DNA of 11,929 nucleotides from contig JAEXPB010000360.1 in the NCBI GenBank assembly GCA_023438965.1, positions 1 through 11,929 on the forward strand. Reading direction: 5' to 3'. Origin of the DNA: Bacillota bacterium (GTDB taxonomy: Bacteria; Bacillota; Clostridia; Saccharofermentanales; UBA5734). The notes under the pieces were generated by a model, which was not told where the DNA came from, ran no database searches, and saw only the letters and a list, made by a program, of their open reading frames with translations. Below, in pieces: positions 1-7,125 of the stretch. The position numbers and the translations under genes were made by a program. Position 1 is the stretch's first letter. Each line of letters opens with the position of its first letter.

Positions 1-53
1 CCGGAACTTCCCCCAGCTCCACTGGCATTAGGATTGTTGCCACTATTGCTCAT
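1..53 (-). CDS. 5' end of an unidentified gene, cut by the window
   Basis: Only 17 complete codons are visible. The peptide reads MSNSGNNPNASGAGGSS followed by a Gly, a Ser/Asn/Gly-rich low-complexity start that gives no family. I chose the ATG at 51-53 because a GGGAGG ribosome binding site lies 6 bases upstream; an in-frame ATG at 57-59 touches that site and is too close. Two candidate promoters and a palindrome lie between it and the end of folK, so it probably starts a new transcription unit rather than continuing the folate operon. Position next to a folate cluster would fit several housekeeping genes, but the visible sequence cannot decide between them. Confidence 0.5.
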   Translation of the reverse strand, partial: MSNSGNNPNASGAGGSS

Positions 54-87
54 GTTCATCCTCCCGGTAATGGATCATCGGCTTATG

Positions 88-101
88 GCCTGCTTGCAGG
101 C
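88..101. promoter_or_regulatory. 14-bp palindrome, candidate operator
   Basis: GCCTGC and GCAGGC form perfect 6-base arms around a 2-base centre. The element abuts the -10 hexamer at 101-106, so it would cover the transcription start of the gene leaving the left edge. This is a typical place for a repressor site, but a chance palindrome of this size is possible. It is not followed by a T run on the minus strand, so it does not look like a terminator for folK. Confidence 0.3.
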
Positions 102-128
102 TTATACAGCAGATTGCCGTAACTGCAA
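101..128 (-). promoter_or_regulatory. candidate sigma-A promoter, proximal
   Basis: Read on the minus strand, TTGCAG (123-128) and TATAAG (101-106) are separated by 16 bases. The -10 is a 5/6 match to TATAAT; the -35 is weaker (3/6). It lies about 50 bases upstream of the partial gene at the left edge. Confidence 0.4.
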
Positions 129-142
129 AGCAAATCTATCTT

Positions 143-171
143 ATTTTAGCTGGTTTACAGCGTGGTTACAA
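143..171 (-). promoter_or_regulatory. candidate sigma-A promoter, distal
   Basis: On the minus strand TTGTAA (166-171) and TAAAAT (143-148) are separated by the ideal 17 bases. Matches are 4/6 and 5/6. It sits in the A/T-rich gap after folK and would drive the same gene as the proximal candidate. Confidence 0.45.
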
Positions 172-188
172 GTATTTGCTGGATTCCT

Positions 189-656
189 TCATCGGACATA
201 CCAGTGTGAATACAGCGGGCGAACACCGGCTGAACAGCCGGTTTCACCGGTCGCCAGCTCCCGAAGCGGGATCTGGACGAAATCACGCTCCGCCATGCGC
301 GGGTGCGGCAGGATCAGCTCCGGCGTATTCATCTTCAGATCATTGTAGGTCAGCACATCGATGTCGAGCGTACGCGGTCCCCAATGAACAGTCCTTTCGC
401 GTTGAAAATGGTTTTCCGTTTCCTGGCAGAGATGCAAGAGGTCCAGGGGCTGCAACGATGTCCTCAGCTTGATGGCAATGTTCAGGAAAGCCGGTTGATC
501 GGTCATCCCCACCGGATCGGTTTCATAGACCGATGAAATCGCCTCGATTTCGATCGCGGCCTGCCTCTCCAAATAGCGCAGCGCCTCGCGCAAATAGAGC
601 AGCCGGTCGCCCAGATTGGATCCCAACGACAGATAGACCGTATTCGTACGTGACAT
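189..656 (-). CDS. folK: 2-amino-4-hydroxy-6-hydroxymethyldihydropteridine pyrophosphokinase (HPPK)
   Basis: FolK transfers pyrophosphate from ATP to 6-hydroxymethyl-7,8-dihydropterin, giving the substrate of FolP, in the cytoplasm. The 155-residue product has the usual single-domain length and the family signatures: LSLGSNLGDR near the N-terminus, ETDPVGMTDQPAFLN in the middle, and WGPRTLDIDVL, which holds the Asp pair that binds magnesium, then the LPHPRM segment. I chose ATG 654-656 over the in-frame TTG at 660-662 because the AAGGAG site lies 9 bases before the ATG but only about 3 before the TTG. The start lies 3 bases beyond the folB stop, so translation is probably coupled. It is the last gene of the araC-folE-folP-folB-folK unit. 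Confidence 0.95.
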   Translation of the reverse strand: MSRTNTVYLSLGSNLGDRLLYLREALRYLERQAAIEIEAISSVYETDPVGMTDQPAFLNIAIKLRTSLQPLDLLHLCQETENHFQRERTVHWGPRTLDIDVLTYNDLKMNTPELILPHPRMAERDFVQIPLRELATGETGCSAGVRPLYSHWYVR

Positions 657-658
657 GC

Positions 659-1045
659 TCAACAGCTCCTTTCCCGGAAAATATTGACGCCCATGGCTGT
701 AAACCGGCCATCAATCGGGGCGTGCGGTTTTCGGATCGTGATCTCGACAGCCTCGGCCAAAGCGAAGCGACGGAACAGGGATTCCGTTATCAGGCCGGCC
801 AATCGTTCGATCAGGTCGCAACGGGTATCTTCCACGATCTGGCGGATCACCTGGAATGCCTGGCTATAATCGATGGTTTCGCTCAACTTGTCGTTCTCGA
901 CAGCCGGCAACCGCCGGCAATGAATGGTCACATCAACCTCAAAATCCTGACCGTTCTGTTTCTCGGAATCCAGCACGCCCACATGGCTATGAAAGATCAT
1001 ACCCTGCAATAGAATGTGATCGGTAATGTCCCTGTTCATTGTCAT
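659..1045 (-). CDS. folB: dihydroneopterin aldolase
   Basis: FolB cleaves 7,8-dihydroneopterin to 6-hydroxymethyl-7,8-dihydropterin and glycolaldehyde. The 128-residue product matches the family in length and pattern: GMIFHSHVGVLDSEKQNGQ near the start (the GxxFxGxHG-L region, with the motif Glu in SEK), a conserved Tyr in TIDYSQAF, LIERLAGLI, and the catalytic Lys in TIRKPHAPI. The open frame continues upstream to 1102, but those residues only read through folP. ATG 1043-1045 overlaps the folP stop as ATGA, a standard coupled arrangement; a second ATG at 1037-1039 is a possible alternative. The Tyr-His of the usual GYHG motif is replaced by His-Val, a small variation. Confidence 0.93.
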   Translation of the reverse strand: MTMNRDITDHILLQGMIFHSHVGVLDSEKQNGQDFEVDVTIHCRRLPAVENDKLSETIDYSQAFQVIRQIVEDTRCDLIERLAGLITESLFRRFALAEAVEITIRKPHAPIDGRFTAMGVNIFRERSC

Positions 1046-1971
1046 CCCTGTTTCCCCCGGCTGGATTGTTCCGGAATGGCAGGCGGGCGCCCGCTGCGGC
1101 AAATAGCATCCGCAACACGCACAACCTCGGTCATTTCCCGCACATCATGAACACGGACAATATCGGCGCCATAAGCAATACCGAGCGCAACAGCTGCCGC
1201 GGTGCCAAAGACACGCTCGGTCGCCGGCAAACCCAGAATATGCCCGATAAATCTTTTACGCGAGGGCCCGAGCAGAATCGGGAAGCCGAGTTGGGTCAGG
1301 TCATGGAGACGGGAGATCATTTCGATCGATTCCTCCGGTGTAATGCCGAAGCCAATCCCGGGATCCAGAATCAACTGGTCCCGGTCCAAGCCGGCCGCCA
1401 GACCCACTTGGACACTTCGCGCCAGGAAGTTCCGCACATCAGTCATCAAGTCCGTCCGACCCGGACCCGGAGCCGCTTCATTCCGGTACAGCCGGGCATT
1501 GTGCATGATGACTACGCCAGCCTGGTAACGGCAGGCGGCAACCGCCATCGCCGGATCCTTTTGCAGGCCGTTGATGTCATTGAGAATGCAAGCACCTGCA
1601 GCCAGGGCCGCGGCAGCCACAGCCGGCTTATAGGTATCGACAGATATCGGGCAGCCCAGGGTCCGATTGATCCGGTCGATGACCGGTATGATCCGCTGCA
1701 ACTCTTCTTCACAACTAACCGGCGTACTGCCAGGCCGAGTCGATTCACCGCCGACATCAATCATGTCGGCGCCTTGCTTCAGCATGTCTTCGGCATGGCG
1801 AACCGCCTGATCAAGATCATCGTATTTGCCGCCGTCGGAGAACGAATCCGGCGTGACATTTAAAATGCCCATGACATAAGTTCGGCTGCCGATCGGAAAA
1901 GTAAAGCGGCCAGCCCGGATTGCCGTCGGTTGCTCTTCATATCCTGGTGTTGGATTATCATGCGTCCCCAA
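1042..1971 (-). CDS. folP: dihydropteroate synthase
   Basis: FolP condenses hydroxymethyldihydropterin pyrophosphate with p-aminobenzoate to dihydropteroate; it is the sulfonamide target. The 309-residue TIM-barrel enzyme shows MGILNVTPDSFSDGG (residues 34-48), GADMIDVGGESTRPG (67-81), SVDTYKP (110-116), NDINGL (131-136), LDPGIGFG (202-209), GPSRKRF (235-241) and VRVHDV (272-277), covering pterin, pyrophosphate and PABA contacts. The Lys usual after the DPGIGFG motif is Ile here. The start is TTG at 1969-1971, backed by an AAGGAG site 8-9 bases upstream; the only nearby ATG in frame is Met34, inside the first conserved motif. It follows folE after 50 bases and overlaps folB by 4. Confidence 0.96.
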   Translation of the reverse strand: MGTHDNPTPGYEEQPTAIRAGRFTFPIGSRTYVMGILNVTPDSFSDGGKYDDLDQAVRHAEDMLKQGADMIDVGGESTRPGSTPVSCEEELQRIIPVIDRINRTLGCPISVDTYKPAVAAAALAAGACILNDINGLQKDPAMAVAACRYQAGVVIMHNARLYRNEAAPGPGRTDLMTDVRNFLARSVQVGLAAGLDRDQLILDPGIGFGITPEESIEMISRLHDLTQLGFPILLGPSRKRFIGHILGLPATERVFGTAAAVALGIAYGADIVRVHDVREMTEVVRVADAICRSGRPPAIPEQSSRGKQG

Positions 1972-2021
1972 AGCTGATCACTCCTTCCCGGTCTTGTGCT
2001 TCAATGACTAATGGCCAATGC

Positions 2022-2684
2022 TTAACCGTGTCGATTGATCAAGGCCATTGCTTCGGCGCGCGACCGTGCGTCCTTCTTGCACAAACCGCGCAGGGCCGAT
2101 GTCACGGTCAGGGCGCCCGGCTTGCGTATGCCGCGCATGGTCATGCACAGATGCTCTGCTTCGACCACCACCGCCACGCCCATTGGCTGGACAGCCCGGA
2201 CCAGCGTATCGGCAATCTGGGAAGTCAACCGTTCCTGGAGCTGCGGTTTGCGGGACATGACATCAACAATGCGGGCTATCTTGCTCAAGCCGAGGATTCG
2301 TCCCTCCTGAGGGATGTAAACCACATGTGCGCGACCGACAAACGGGAGCAGATGATGCTCGCACATCGAATAAAAGGGGATGTCGCCGACCAGGATCATC
2401 TCATCATGATCTTTCTCATGAAAAATTTTGATGGAATCCTCGACATTCAAATGTAGTCCGGCGAAAATTTCGCCGTACATTCTGGCAACGCGGGCCGGTG
2501 TTTCGATCAGTCCCTCACGGTTCGGATCCTCGCCGATAGCCTCCAGAATCTCCCGAACCGCTCGCTCGATGCGCGGATAATCCATCGCCGGCGACAGACG
2601 GTTTTCCGTCTGGTCGGCCGCCAGCGCGTTCAAGCCTGATTCGTCATTTGGTACAGCGATTGCTGGTTCTTCCTGGTTATTCAT
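2022..2684 (-). CDS. folE: GTP cyclohydrolase I
   Basis: FolE converts GTP to 7,8-dihydroneopterin triphosphate and formate, the committed step of folate synthesis. The 220-residue product is close to the E. coli length and has the zinc site: Cys108 and His111 in MCEHHLLPF and Cys180 in [11 protein letters not shown]. The GLSKIARIV and RGIRKPGA blocks are also present. The first 35 residues are an acidic, poorly conserved extension. The frame stays open to 2849, but those codons are a shadow of the AraC gene. Two starts remain, ATG 2682-2684 and ATG 2688-2690; the GAGG site is about 9 and 3 bases away, so I prefer the inner one. Either way the start lies inside the end of the AraC-family gene, implying coupled translation. 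Confidence 0.94.
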   Translation of the reverse strand: MNNQEEPAIAVPNDESGLNALAADQTENRLSPAMDYPRIERAVREILEAIGEDPNREGLIETPARVARMYGEIFAGLHLNVEDSIKIFHEKDHDEMILVGDIPFYSMCEHHLLPFVGRAHVVYIPQEGRILGLSKIARIVDVMSRKPQLQERLTSQIADTLVRAVQPMGVAVVVEAEHLCMTMRGIRKPGALTVTSALRGLCKKDARSRAEAMALINRHG

Positions 2685-3717
2685 GCCCATGGCCCTCTTT
2701 TTTAGCCAGCACCTGCCGGCGATATTCCATCGGCGTTTTGCCGATGTGTTTACGGAAAGCGGCGTTGAAGCGCTGCGGGCTGGAGAAGCCCACCTGCGCC
2801 GCAACGCCGCTAACCTTGATGTCACGTTGTTCCAGTAGTTTGCAAGCATGCTCGACCCGGACCTGCATCAGGAAAGTCATCGGACTCATGCCTGTTTCAT
2901 CGCGGAAGGCACGGGTAAAATAACCCTGGCTCAAGAAGACATATCCGGCAGCATCGGCTACCGAAATATCACGATCATGATTCTCCACGATGAAATTACG
3001 CGCAATCCTTACCAGTTCACGGGCCTTGCCGGTCTTGACCCGCAGGCTTTCCTCCCATTCCTCACGCAGACCGCGAGCCAGCGCCACCAAAAGCTCCATG
3101 GCCAGCAGCTGCATCATCAGCTCGCGCCCATATGCTTCCAACCGGCTTTCGCGCAGGATGCGCTCGACAAGGCCGGCAATATCCTGACGGCTTTTCCCCT
3201 TGATCAAGATATAGGGGTCCATTGGTTTATCGCCGTCCGGATTGTCTTTACCGTAGGCAAAGCTGACAAATTGCTCAAGCGTTTTGGGCGCTATGTCCGT
3301 TGACCGGAAAAGCTGACTGCCGCTAATGCCGGCCTGCCCGGGCAAGGATTGATCATTGCCTTCCTGAGTCTTCCTGCCGGTTGGAAAAGCCGGTCCGGAA
3401 ACCTGGCGGGAGAAGCCGAAATAAAGGACCAGCATGTCAGCATAGCCGTCAAGAAGGCGGATGACATGGGACATCCGCGGGCGAATAACAATTTCGCCGC
3501 CCTTTTCAAGGATAACCCGACGGCCTTCAATTTCAAACTCGGCCCTGCCGCTGCGCATATATGTCAGCTCATGGTAGTCATGCCGACTGGGGCTGGCTTG
3601 GGTGGCACCCTTTTCAAAGGTTCTTTCGATCCCCTTGAAAACTACCGGGATTGACCCTGCCGCATCCATGATGCCCCGTTCGACAGCTGGCAGCAAATCT
3701 TCAAACATCATCATCAC
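2677..3717 (-). CDS. AraC-family transcriptional regulator, first gene of the folate operon
   Basis: A 346-residue two-domain regulator. Residues about 26-105 form a cupin-like sensor ([12 protein letters not shown], then a Gly-rich turn and RPRMSHVI), as in AraC_binding domains that sense small ligands. Residues about 233-336 carry the paired helix-turn-helix AraC DNA-binding domain ([21 protein letters not shown], then [33 protein letters not shown]). The region between is probably a linker or dimerisation segment. Translation may start at GTG 3715-3717 or any of three following ATG codons; the weak GGCGGG site best suits the second or third ATG. It overlaps folE and shares its promoter, so it may control the folate genes, but its ligand and targets cannot be read from sequence. 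Confidence 0.88.
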   Translation of the reverse strand: MMMMFEDLLPAVERGIMDAAGSIPVVFKGIERTFEKGATQASPSRHDYHELTYMRSGRAEFEIEGRRVILEKGGEIVIRPRMSHVIRLLDGYADMLVLYFGFSRQVSGPAFPTGRKTQEGNDQSLPGQAGISGSQLFRSTDIAPKTLEQFVSFAYGKDNPDGDKPMDPYILIKGKSRQDIAGLVERILRESRLEAYGRELMMQLLAMELLVALARGLREEWEESLRVKTGKARELVRIARNFIVENHDRDISVADAAGYVFLSQGYFTRAFRDETGMSPMTFLMQVRVEHACKLLEQRDIKVSGVAAQVGFSSPQRFNAAFRKHIGKTPMEYRRQVLAKKEGHGHE

Positions 3718-3725
3718 CCGCCATC

Positions 3726-3754
3726 ATGATAGCAGAAATGTCGGGGGATGTAAA
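3726..3754 (-). promoter_or_regulatory. sigma-A promoter of the araC-like/folate operon
   Basis: On the minus strand TTTACA (3749-3754) and TATCAT (3726-3731) are separated by exactly 17 bases; each is a 5/6 match to consensus. The expected transcription start, about 7 bases past the -10, falls near 3719, only a few bases before the first possible start codon. The mRNA would be leaderless or nearly so. The promoter lies in the 43-base gap after the cpaB-like gene, with no obvious terminator between them. Confidence 0.6.
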
Positions 3755-3760
3755 AGAAGC

Positions 3761-4456
3761 TTAATCTGCCGCAACAATGCCGGCCGGTTCGGCAGTTTCA
3801 ATTAAACGCTCTGAATCCCCGGCTGGTTTAGGTTCATTGATGGCCGTAAGGCGAAAATCGTATAAACCTTGCGCACTGCTCAACAGGCGCGCTTGTTCCA
3901 GGTTGAGATCCAGGCAGATCAACGGATCGTTGCCGGAAGACGCAGCCAGCCCGCCAGACTCGGCCTTGCCGCCGATGATGTCCATGATCCGGATGTTTTC
4001 CAGGATCTGGATATCATTCAGCCCTGTCCGATTACGCGGAATCAGGCAGATGTCGACATGTGTGCCGGGCGCAAGCCAGAAACCATTGGCAGCTGCTGCC
4101 TCCAGCTTGATGGTCAACAAACGGCGGCCAGGTCCCGGATCCGGGTAAACCAGCCCTTCGGCCGATCGGGCCAATCGCTGGCTGCTCAATAATTCACCTT
4201 TCATCAAGGGAGCCGTACTCCATTGGCCAATTGCATCAACCGGGTTGGTGATCAGGCTTTTCGTTTGCAGATTAGCCGGAATCTTGATTTCCATCAGCTG
4301 ATCGGCTGATATCCGGCTACCGGCGGCAATGTCGCTTTGTGCCGCCCAGACAGAAATCTGAGGCGTGTTCTTGCGGCCCTGGCCTGCTGACCAGGCCAGG
4401 GCTATCAAAGCCAGGGTTACGAGCAGCGTCAGCAAGATTTGCTTATTTTTTCGCAT
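3761..4456 (-). CDS. CpaB/RcpC-like SAF-domain protein of the Tad pilus locus
   Basis: A 231-residue membrane-anchored protein. Residues 1-7 are basic and about 8-25 form one membrane segment. Residues 36-95 fit a SAF domain (VWAAQSDIAAGSRISADQL, ending PLMKGELLSSQRL), and 110-165 resemble the RcpC/CpaB part (RLLTIKLEAAAANGFWLAPGTHVDI, then ILENIRIMDI). CpaB proteins are periplasmic or extracytoplasmic Tad parts; in monoderms they probably sit outside the membrane and bind cell wall or pilus, which is inference. ATG 4454-4456 has an AAAGGA site 6 bases upstream. It is the last gene of the Tad unit, 28 bases after the preceding small gene. Confidence 0.82.
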   Translation of the reverse strand: MRKNKQILLTLLVTLALIALAWSAGQGRKNTPQISVWAAQSDIAAGSRISADQLMEIKIPANLQTKSLITNPVDAIGQWSTAPLMKGELLSSQRLARSAEGLVYPDPGPGRRLLTIKLEAAAANGFWLAPGTHVDICLIPRNRTGLNDIQILENIRIMDIIGGKAESGGLAASSGNDPLICLDLNLEQARLLSSAQGLYDFRLTAINEPKPAGDSERLIETAEPAGIVAAD

Positions 4457-4484
4457 TTTAATCCTTTCACCGATATTGATCTGC

Positions 4485-4907
4485 CTAATTCAGGAGTAAT
4501 TCAAGCGTGTGATGCAAAGGGATGCTGTTACCCTGATAATCCTGGTATTGCGCGTTTATGGTCACAACCGGCTTGAATTTCGGTTGGGTGTCACCCATCC
4601 AATGGTTGGGTGAAGAAGGTATTTCAATCACGCCGATTTCCAGGCTGCTCAGGGTCAGATGGTTCTTCAGGCTGCGGGGCAGGTTTCTTGTAAAGAGCCT
4701 GTTTAAAACTGATTCAATTTTCGCCCGGTCCAGGGTTGGCTGGCCATCAGCCAATTCATTCGATTCTTGAAAGGCATAAGCCGAAATGATGACTTGTTCC
4801 AGATATTGTCTTGATTCCTGGATACGGACCAGATCCAGGAGCAGGTACAGGCCTTGAACCGATATCGGCAAAAGTACCAGGCCGACTGCAAAAACCAGGA
4901 TCAGCAA
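4485..4907 (-). CDS. small TadE-like membrane-anchored protein
   Basis: About 140 residues: one hydrophobic N-terminal segment (about 1-25), a short helical stretch (RIQESRQYLEQVIISAYAF) and a soluble beta-rich tail. This layout fits the TadE-like pseudopilins that accompany Tad systems, but I recognise no specific family. The start is uncertain. TTG 4905-4907 is the first conventional codon, without a clear ribosome site, and it begins inside the hydrophobic segment. The frame stays open upstream and encodes LKRGTVAY just before it, which looks like a genuine basic leader. The real start may therefore be a rare codon inside the preceding gene. Confidence 0.65.
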   Translation of the reverse strand: MLILVFAVGLVLLPISVQGLYLLLDLVRIQESRQYLEQVIISAYAFQESNELADGQPTLDRAKIESVLNRLFTRNLPRSLKNHLTLSSLEIGVIEIPSSPNHWMGDTQPKFKPVVTINAQYQDYQGNSIPLHHTLELLLN

Positions 4908-4927
4908 ATAGGCAACAGTTCCGCGCT

Positions 4928-5305
4928 TTAATTGGCAATGACCCGACAGATTGTGCTGGATTGGTAGGTTAAAGATAAATTCACCTCCTCGGCAGACAAG
5001 TCACGGCGAAAACGGCTGGTAGGCCAAGTCACCGCAACAGTCAGATTCAAGGGGGTTCCAAATGCAGCTGTTGGCGTGCCGCTGATCCGGGTAACCTGGA
5101 AACCCCGGTTTGTTAAATCCTGATGCAGTCGGAAAGATAAATCCGCCGTCAATCCGCCAGCCTGATCCATTAGCAGAACATACTTATGGCAGACTGCATC
5201 CATTTCCAGCCGGCGAAATAGCGGCAATCCGCAAAGGAAGAGCTGCAGCGTCAGAGCGACCAGAATGATGCCCGAGAATACCGTTATAATCATTTTACCG
5301 ATCAT
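4928..5305 (-). CDS. small TadE/DUF4320-like protein
   Basis: A 125-residue protein with one N-terminal membrane segment (about 6-27), then a helical part (LEMDAVCHKYVLLMDQAGGLTADLSFRL) and an outer domain ending in RVIAN. The pattern of a hydrophobic helix, a leucine/phenylalanine helix, an A-G-G turn and a short beta domain resembles DUF4320/TadE-like proteins found beside Flp pilins in Firmicutes; this is pattern recognition from memory and needs a profile search. It probably acts as a minor pilin or pilus accessory at the outer face of the membrane. ATG 5303-5305 follows the pilin stop by 30 bases; its ribosome site is weak. Confidence 0.65.
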   Translation of the reverse strand: MIGKMIITVFSGIILVALTLQLFLCGLPLFRRLEMDAVCHKYVLLMDQAGGLTADLSFRLHQDLTNRGFQVTRISGTPTAAFGTPLNLTVAVTWPTSRFRRDLSAEEVNLSLTYQSSTICRVIAN

Positions 5306-5335
5306 GGCTGCCCGCCACCCTTCACTGCGATTTTG

Positions 5336-5605
5336 TCATGGCGTCGCAAAAATACTGGCAGCCATGTTGTTCCACCAATCCGTCAGATTTTCCAAAATAT
5401 CGCCGGCAAAACCCTGCAGACCAGGGATAACCACGACAACGGCAATGATGATGCCGGCAGCGATGCCAATCACTTCATTCAAGCCAAAACCACGCTTCAA
5501 CGCCAGTTGCCCGGTCAGGCTGCGGAGCCGGAAGCGCCGCCGGGACTCCCTCATCGACTGGAATTTCGTACGGAATGCCTGCTTTTTTTCTTGTGTTCCT
5601 TTCAT
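5336..5605 (-). CDS. Flp-type prepilin, probable major pilin
   Basis: An 89-residue protein whose residues 38-44, RGFGLNE, match a type IV prepilin cleavage site: Gly39 before the cut, Phe40 at +1 and Glu44 at +5. A long hydrophobic helix follows (VIGIAAGIIIAVVVVIPGL). Cleavage would give a 50-residue mature pilin, the size of Flp pilins. The Tyr usual at +6 in Flp pilins is Val. The leader is unusually long (39 residues) and very basic, with many Arg and Lys. ATG 5603-5605 has a GGAGGT site 6-7 bases upstream, among the best in the operon, as expected for an abundant subunit. An N-terminal prepilin peptidase is needed but none is in view. Confidence 0.78.
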   Translation of the reverse strand: MKGTQEKKQAFRTKFQSMRESRRRFRLRSLTGQLALKRGFGLNEVIGIAAGIIIAVVVVIPGLQGFAGDILENLTDWWNNMAASIFATP

Positions 5606-5632
5606 TTTGAACCTCCGATTTTTTATTTGCCC

Positions 5633-5648
5633 GCAACCGTTCGGTTGC
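5633..5648. promoter_or_regulatory. intercistronic hairpin between tadC and pilin genes
   Basis: GCAACCG and CGGTTGC form a perfect 7-base stem with a 2-base centre (6 bases with a 4-base loop is more realistic). It begins 2 bases after the tadC stop on the minus strand and precedes the strong pilin ribosome site. No T run follows (GGGCAAATAAAAAATC), so it is not a standard terminator. A role in mRNA processing or stability that raises pilin output is inference. Confidence 0.4.
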
Positions 5649-5650
5649 CG

Positions 5651-6499
5651 TCAGCCAAAAACAGATTGGATTGCCGTGAGGGCTTCATATAGTAAGGGAT
5701 ACAGGAAAAGGATGATACCGGGGAAAATCCCCAGCAGGGCTGTCAACAGCAAGTGGGTCCGGATTTGCTGGGTCTCCGCCTGCATCAGGCCGAAGTACCT
5801 GGTAAAGAGAAGTTCTTCCATCCGGAGCAGCGATCGGCCGGCTTGGCCGGTCTGGAGACATTGACGCAAATGAGTCGCCAGCAACTCGCAGTCCGAACCG
5901 GGAAATGCCCGTCTGATCTCCGTGAAGGCCTGATCCAGGTCCATGGTCAGTGTAAAATGAGCGGCAAAGCGGACAAATACCGGCTTGATGACCGGATCCA
6001 GAATCGCTTCAGGCAAGCCGCGCAGTGAATCGGTTATTTTGATGCCAGCAGTCAGTTGAAGATCCAGAAAACGATAAATCTTATACAATGCCTTACTGAA
6101 TGATTTTTGCCTCGCCTTGATCCGCAGGCTGATCCGACTATTCACCAAACAGATGATCATCACCGCGATCAAAGCTGGCTCACTGCTCTCAATTCCAGCC
6201 AGATGGCCTAACCAGATCAGTACCGGTAATGGCAGCAACAGCAAGACCAGATAAATCTCCGGTGCTGAAGGTTTAAAATAGCCGGCTTTTACCATGCGCT
6301 GCCGCAGGATCAAAATCCACTTGTCCGGTAATATGTGCTGCTGGCGCAATCGTCCGGATATTCCCGGTCCGTCAGTGAGTCCCGAACCCAGTTGAGCCTG
6401 GGCCAGGCGGCCATCCAGCCGGCAGATGATAGCCGGCAGCAGCCGGTAGACCATTAGTCCCAAAAGCAGTGAAATCAACAGGAACCAAGTGTATGACAT
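5651..6499 (-). CDS. tadC: TadC-like type II/IV secretion platform protein
   Basis: A 282-residue inner-membrane platform subunit of Flp pilus assembly. It has an N-terminal membrane segment (about 4-20), a second hydrophobic block (about 80-118, LVLLLLPLPVLIWLGHLAG and ALIAVMIICLV), a cytoplasmic T2SSF domain (about 128-240, with KALYKIYRFLDLQLTAGIKITDSLRGLPE and LRQCLQTGQAGRSLLRME) and a C-terminal pair of helices (about 246-278). That layout matches TadC. ATG 6497-6499 has a GAAAGG site 7-8 bases upstream. It follows tadB by 56 bases and precedes the pilin gene. Confidence 0.85.
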   Translation of the reverse strand: MSYTWFLLISLLLGLMVYRLLPAIICRLDGRLAQAQLGSGLTDGPGISGRLRQQHILPDKWILILRQRMVKAGYFKPSAPEIYLVLLLLPLPVLIWLGHLAGIESSEPALIAVMIICLVNSRISLRIKARQKSFSKALYKIYRFLDLQLTAGIKITDSLRGLPEAILDPVIKPVFVRFAAHFTLTMDLDQAFTEIRRAFPGSDCELLATHLRQCLQTGQAGRSLLRMEELLFTRYFGLMQAETQQIRTHLLLTALLGIFPGIILFLYPLLYEALTAIQSVFG

Positions 6500-6519
6500 A
6501 ATATAGCCTTTCTATTCCG

Positions 6520-6542
6520 GGCCTGGCCGGAGCGGCCGGGCC
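6520..6542. promoter_or_regulatory. intercistronic hairpin between tadB and tadC
   Basis: Two 4-base GGCC blocks on each side of a 5-base loop pair with one mismatch in the middle of the stem. The structure fills much of the tadB-tadC gap. It has no following T run and is probably a stability or processing element, if anything; a GC-rich chance repeat is possible. Confidence 0.3.
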
Positions 6543-6555
6543 AATAGCCAGCATG

Positions 6556-7125
6556 TCAGCCGGATACCCGGCGCTGAATGCAGAAAACGCTTAGCAGCGC
6601 CGCCAAATAAGCTGCTGAACCCGCTGCCAGCAACAAAACGCCGATCGAATTGGCCAAAAAGAGCTGGCCGACCGACGGCAGCGCAATCAGCCGGAGTACT
6701 GTGAAAGATGGTACCAGCAGCAAGATCATTAAGGTCAAGCCCATGTCCCGTGCGTTGGATAAACGCCGGCGGGTATATTCTTCTTCGACGCGGTGCATCT
6801 GGACCTCCAGCTGTTCAAGCAGGGCAGGCAAATTGCCGCGATGGCGGAAGTTGAACCGAATGGCCGTCACCAAGTCGCGAAAGTGTTCATGCGCAAAATT
6901 GGCTTGAAAGCGGTCCAAAGCCAAATCAATGGACATACCACCGTGAACCCGGCTCAAAAAGTCTGCCACAGCCTGGCGCATCGGATCTTCCAGCCCGGTC
7001 GCAAGGCTTTTTTCGAAGGCGTAGAGCAAATCCTCACGAACCTGGCACCAACGCGCCAACAGGCAGACCAGCTGCAATGTCTGTTGGCGGGTCTTGTTGC
7101 CTTTGCCAAATTGCCACCTTGTCAT
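6556..7125 (-). CDS. tadB: short TadB-like platform protein
   Basis: A 189-residue T2SSF-domain protein that pairs with TadC to form the inner-membrane platform. Residues about 14-130 hold the cytoplasmic domain (QLVCLLARWCQVREDLLYAFEKSL, ending LLEQLEVQMHRVEEEYTRRR). Two membrane segments follow (about 129-150 and 154-183). Canonical TadB is nearer 300 residues with an extra N-terminal membrane part, which is missing here. The start is well supported: ATG 7123-7125 is preceded by AAAAGGAGGA ending 5 bases upstream. This places the first 92 bases inside the end of tadA in another frame. Confidence 0.82.
   Translation of the reverse strand: MTRWQFGKGNKTRQQTLQLVCLLARWCQVREDLLYAFEKSLATGLEDPMRQAVADFLSRVHGGMSIDLALDRFQANFAHEHFRDLVTAIRFNFRHRGNLPALLEQLEVQMHRVEEEYTRRRLSNARDMGLTLMILLLVPSFTVLRLIALPSVGQLFLANSIGVLLLAAGSAAYLAALLSVFCIQRRVSG

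Noticed and set aside
1046-1102. Extension of folB by 19 codons upstream
   Set aside because: It reads through the end of folP; the ATGA overlap start at 1045 gives the normal FolB length.
1039-1863. Long plus-strand open frame opposite folP (274 codons)
   Set aside because: It lies wholly antisense to clear dihydropteroate synthase, has no recognisable motif or ribosome site, and arises from the GC-rich codon pattern of the real gene.
2685-2849. Extension of folE by 54 codons upstream
   Set aside because: The extra residues match no FolE homolog I know and lie over the conserved helix-turn-helix of the AraC gene in another frame.
3755-3800. Possible terminator after the cpaB-like gene
   Set aside because: I found no stem with a following T run; the region is better explained as the -35 of the AraC-gene promoter.
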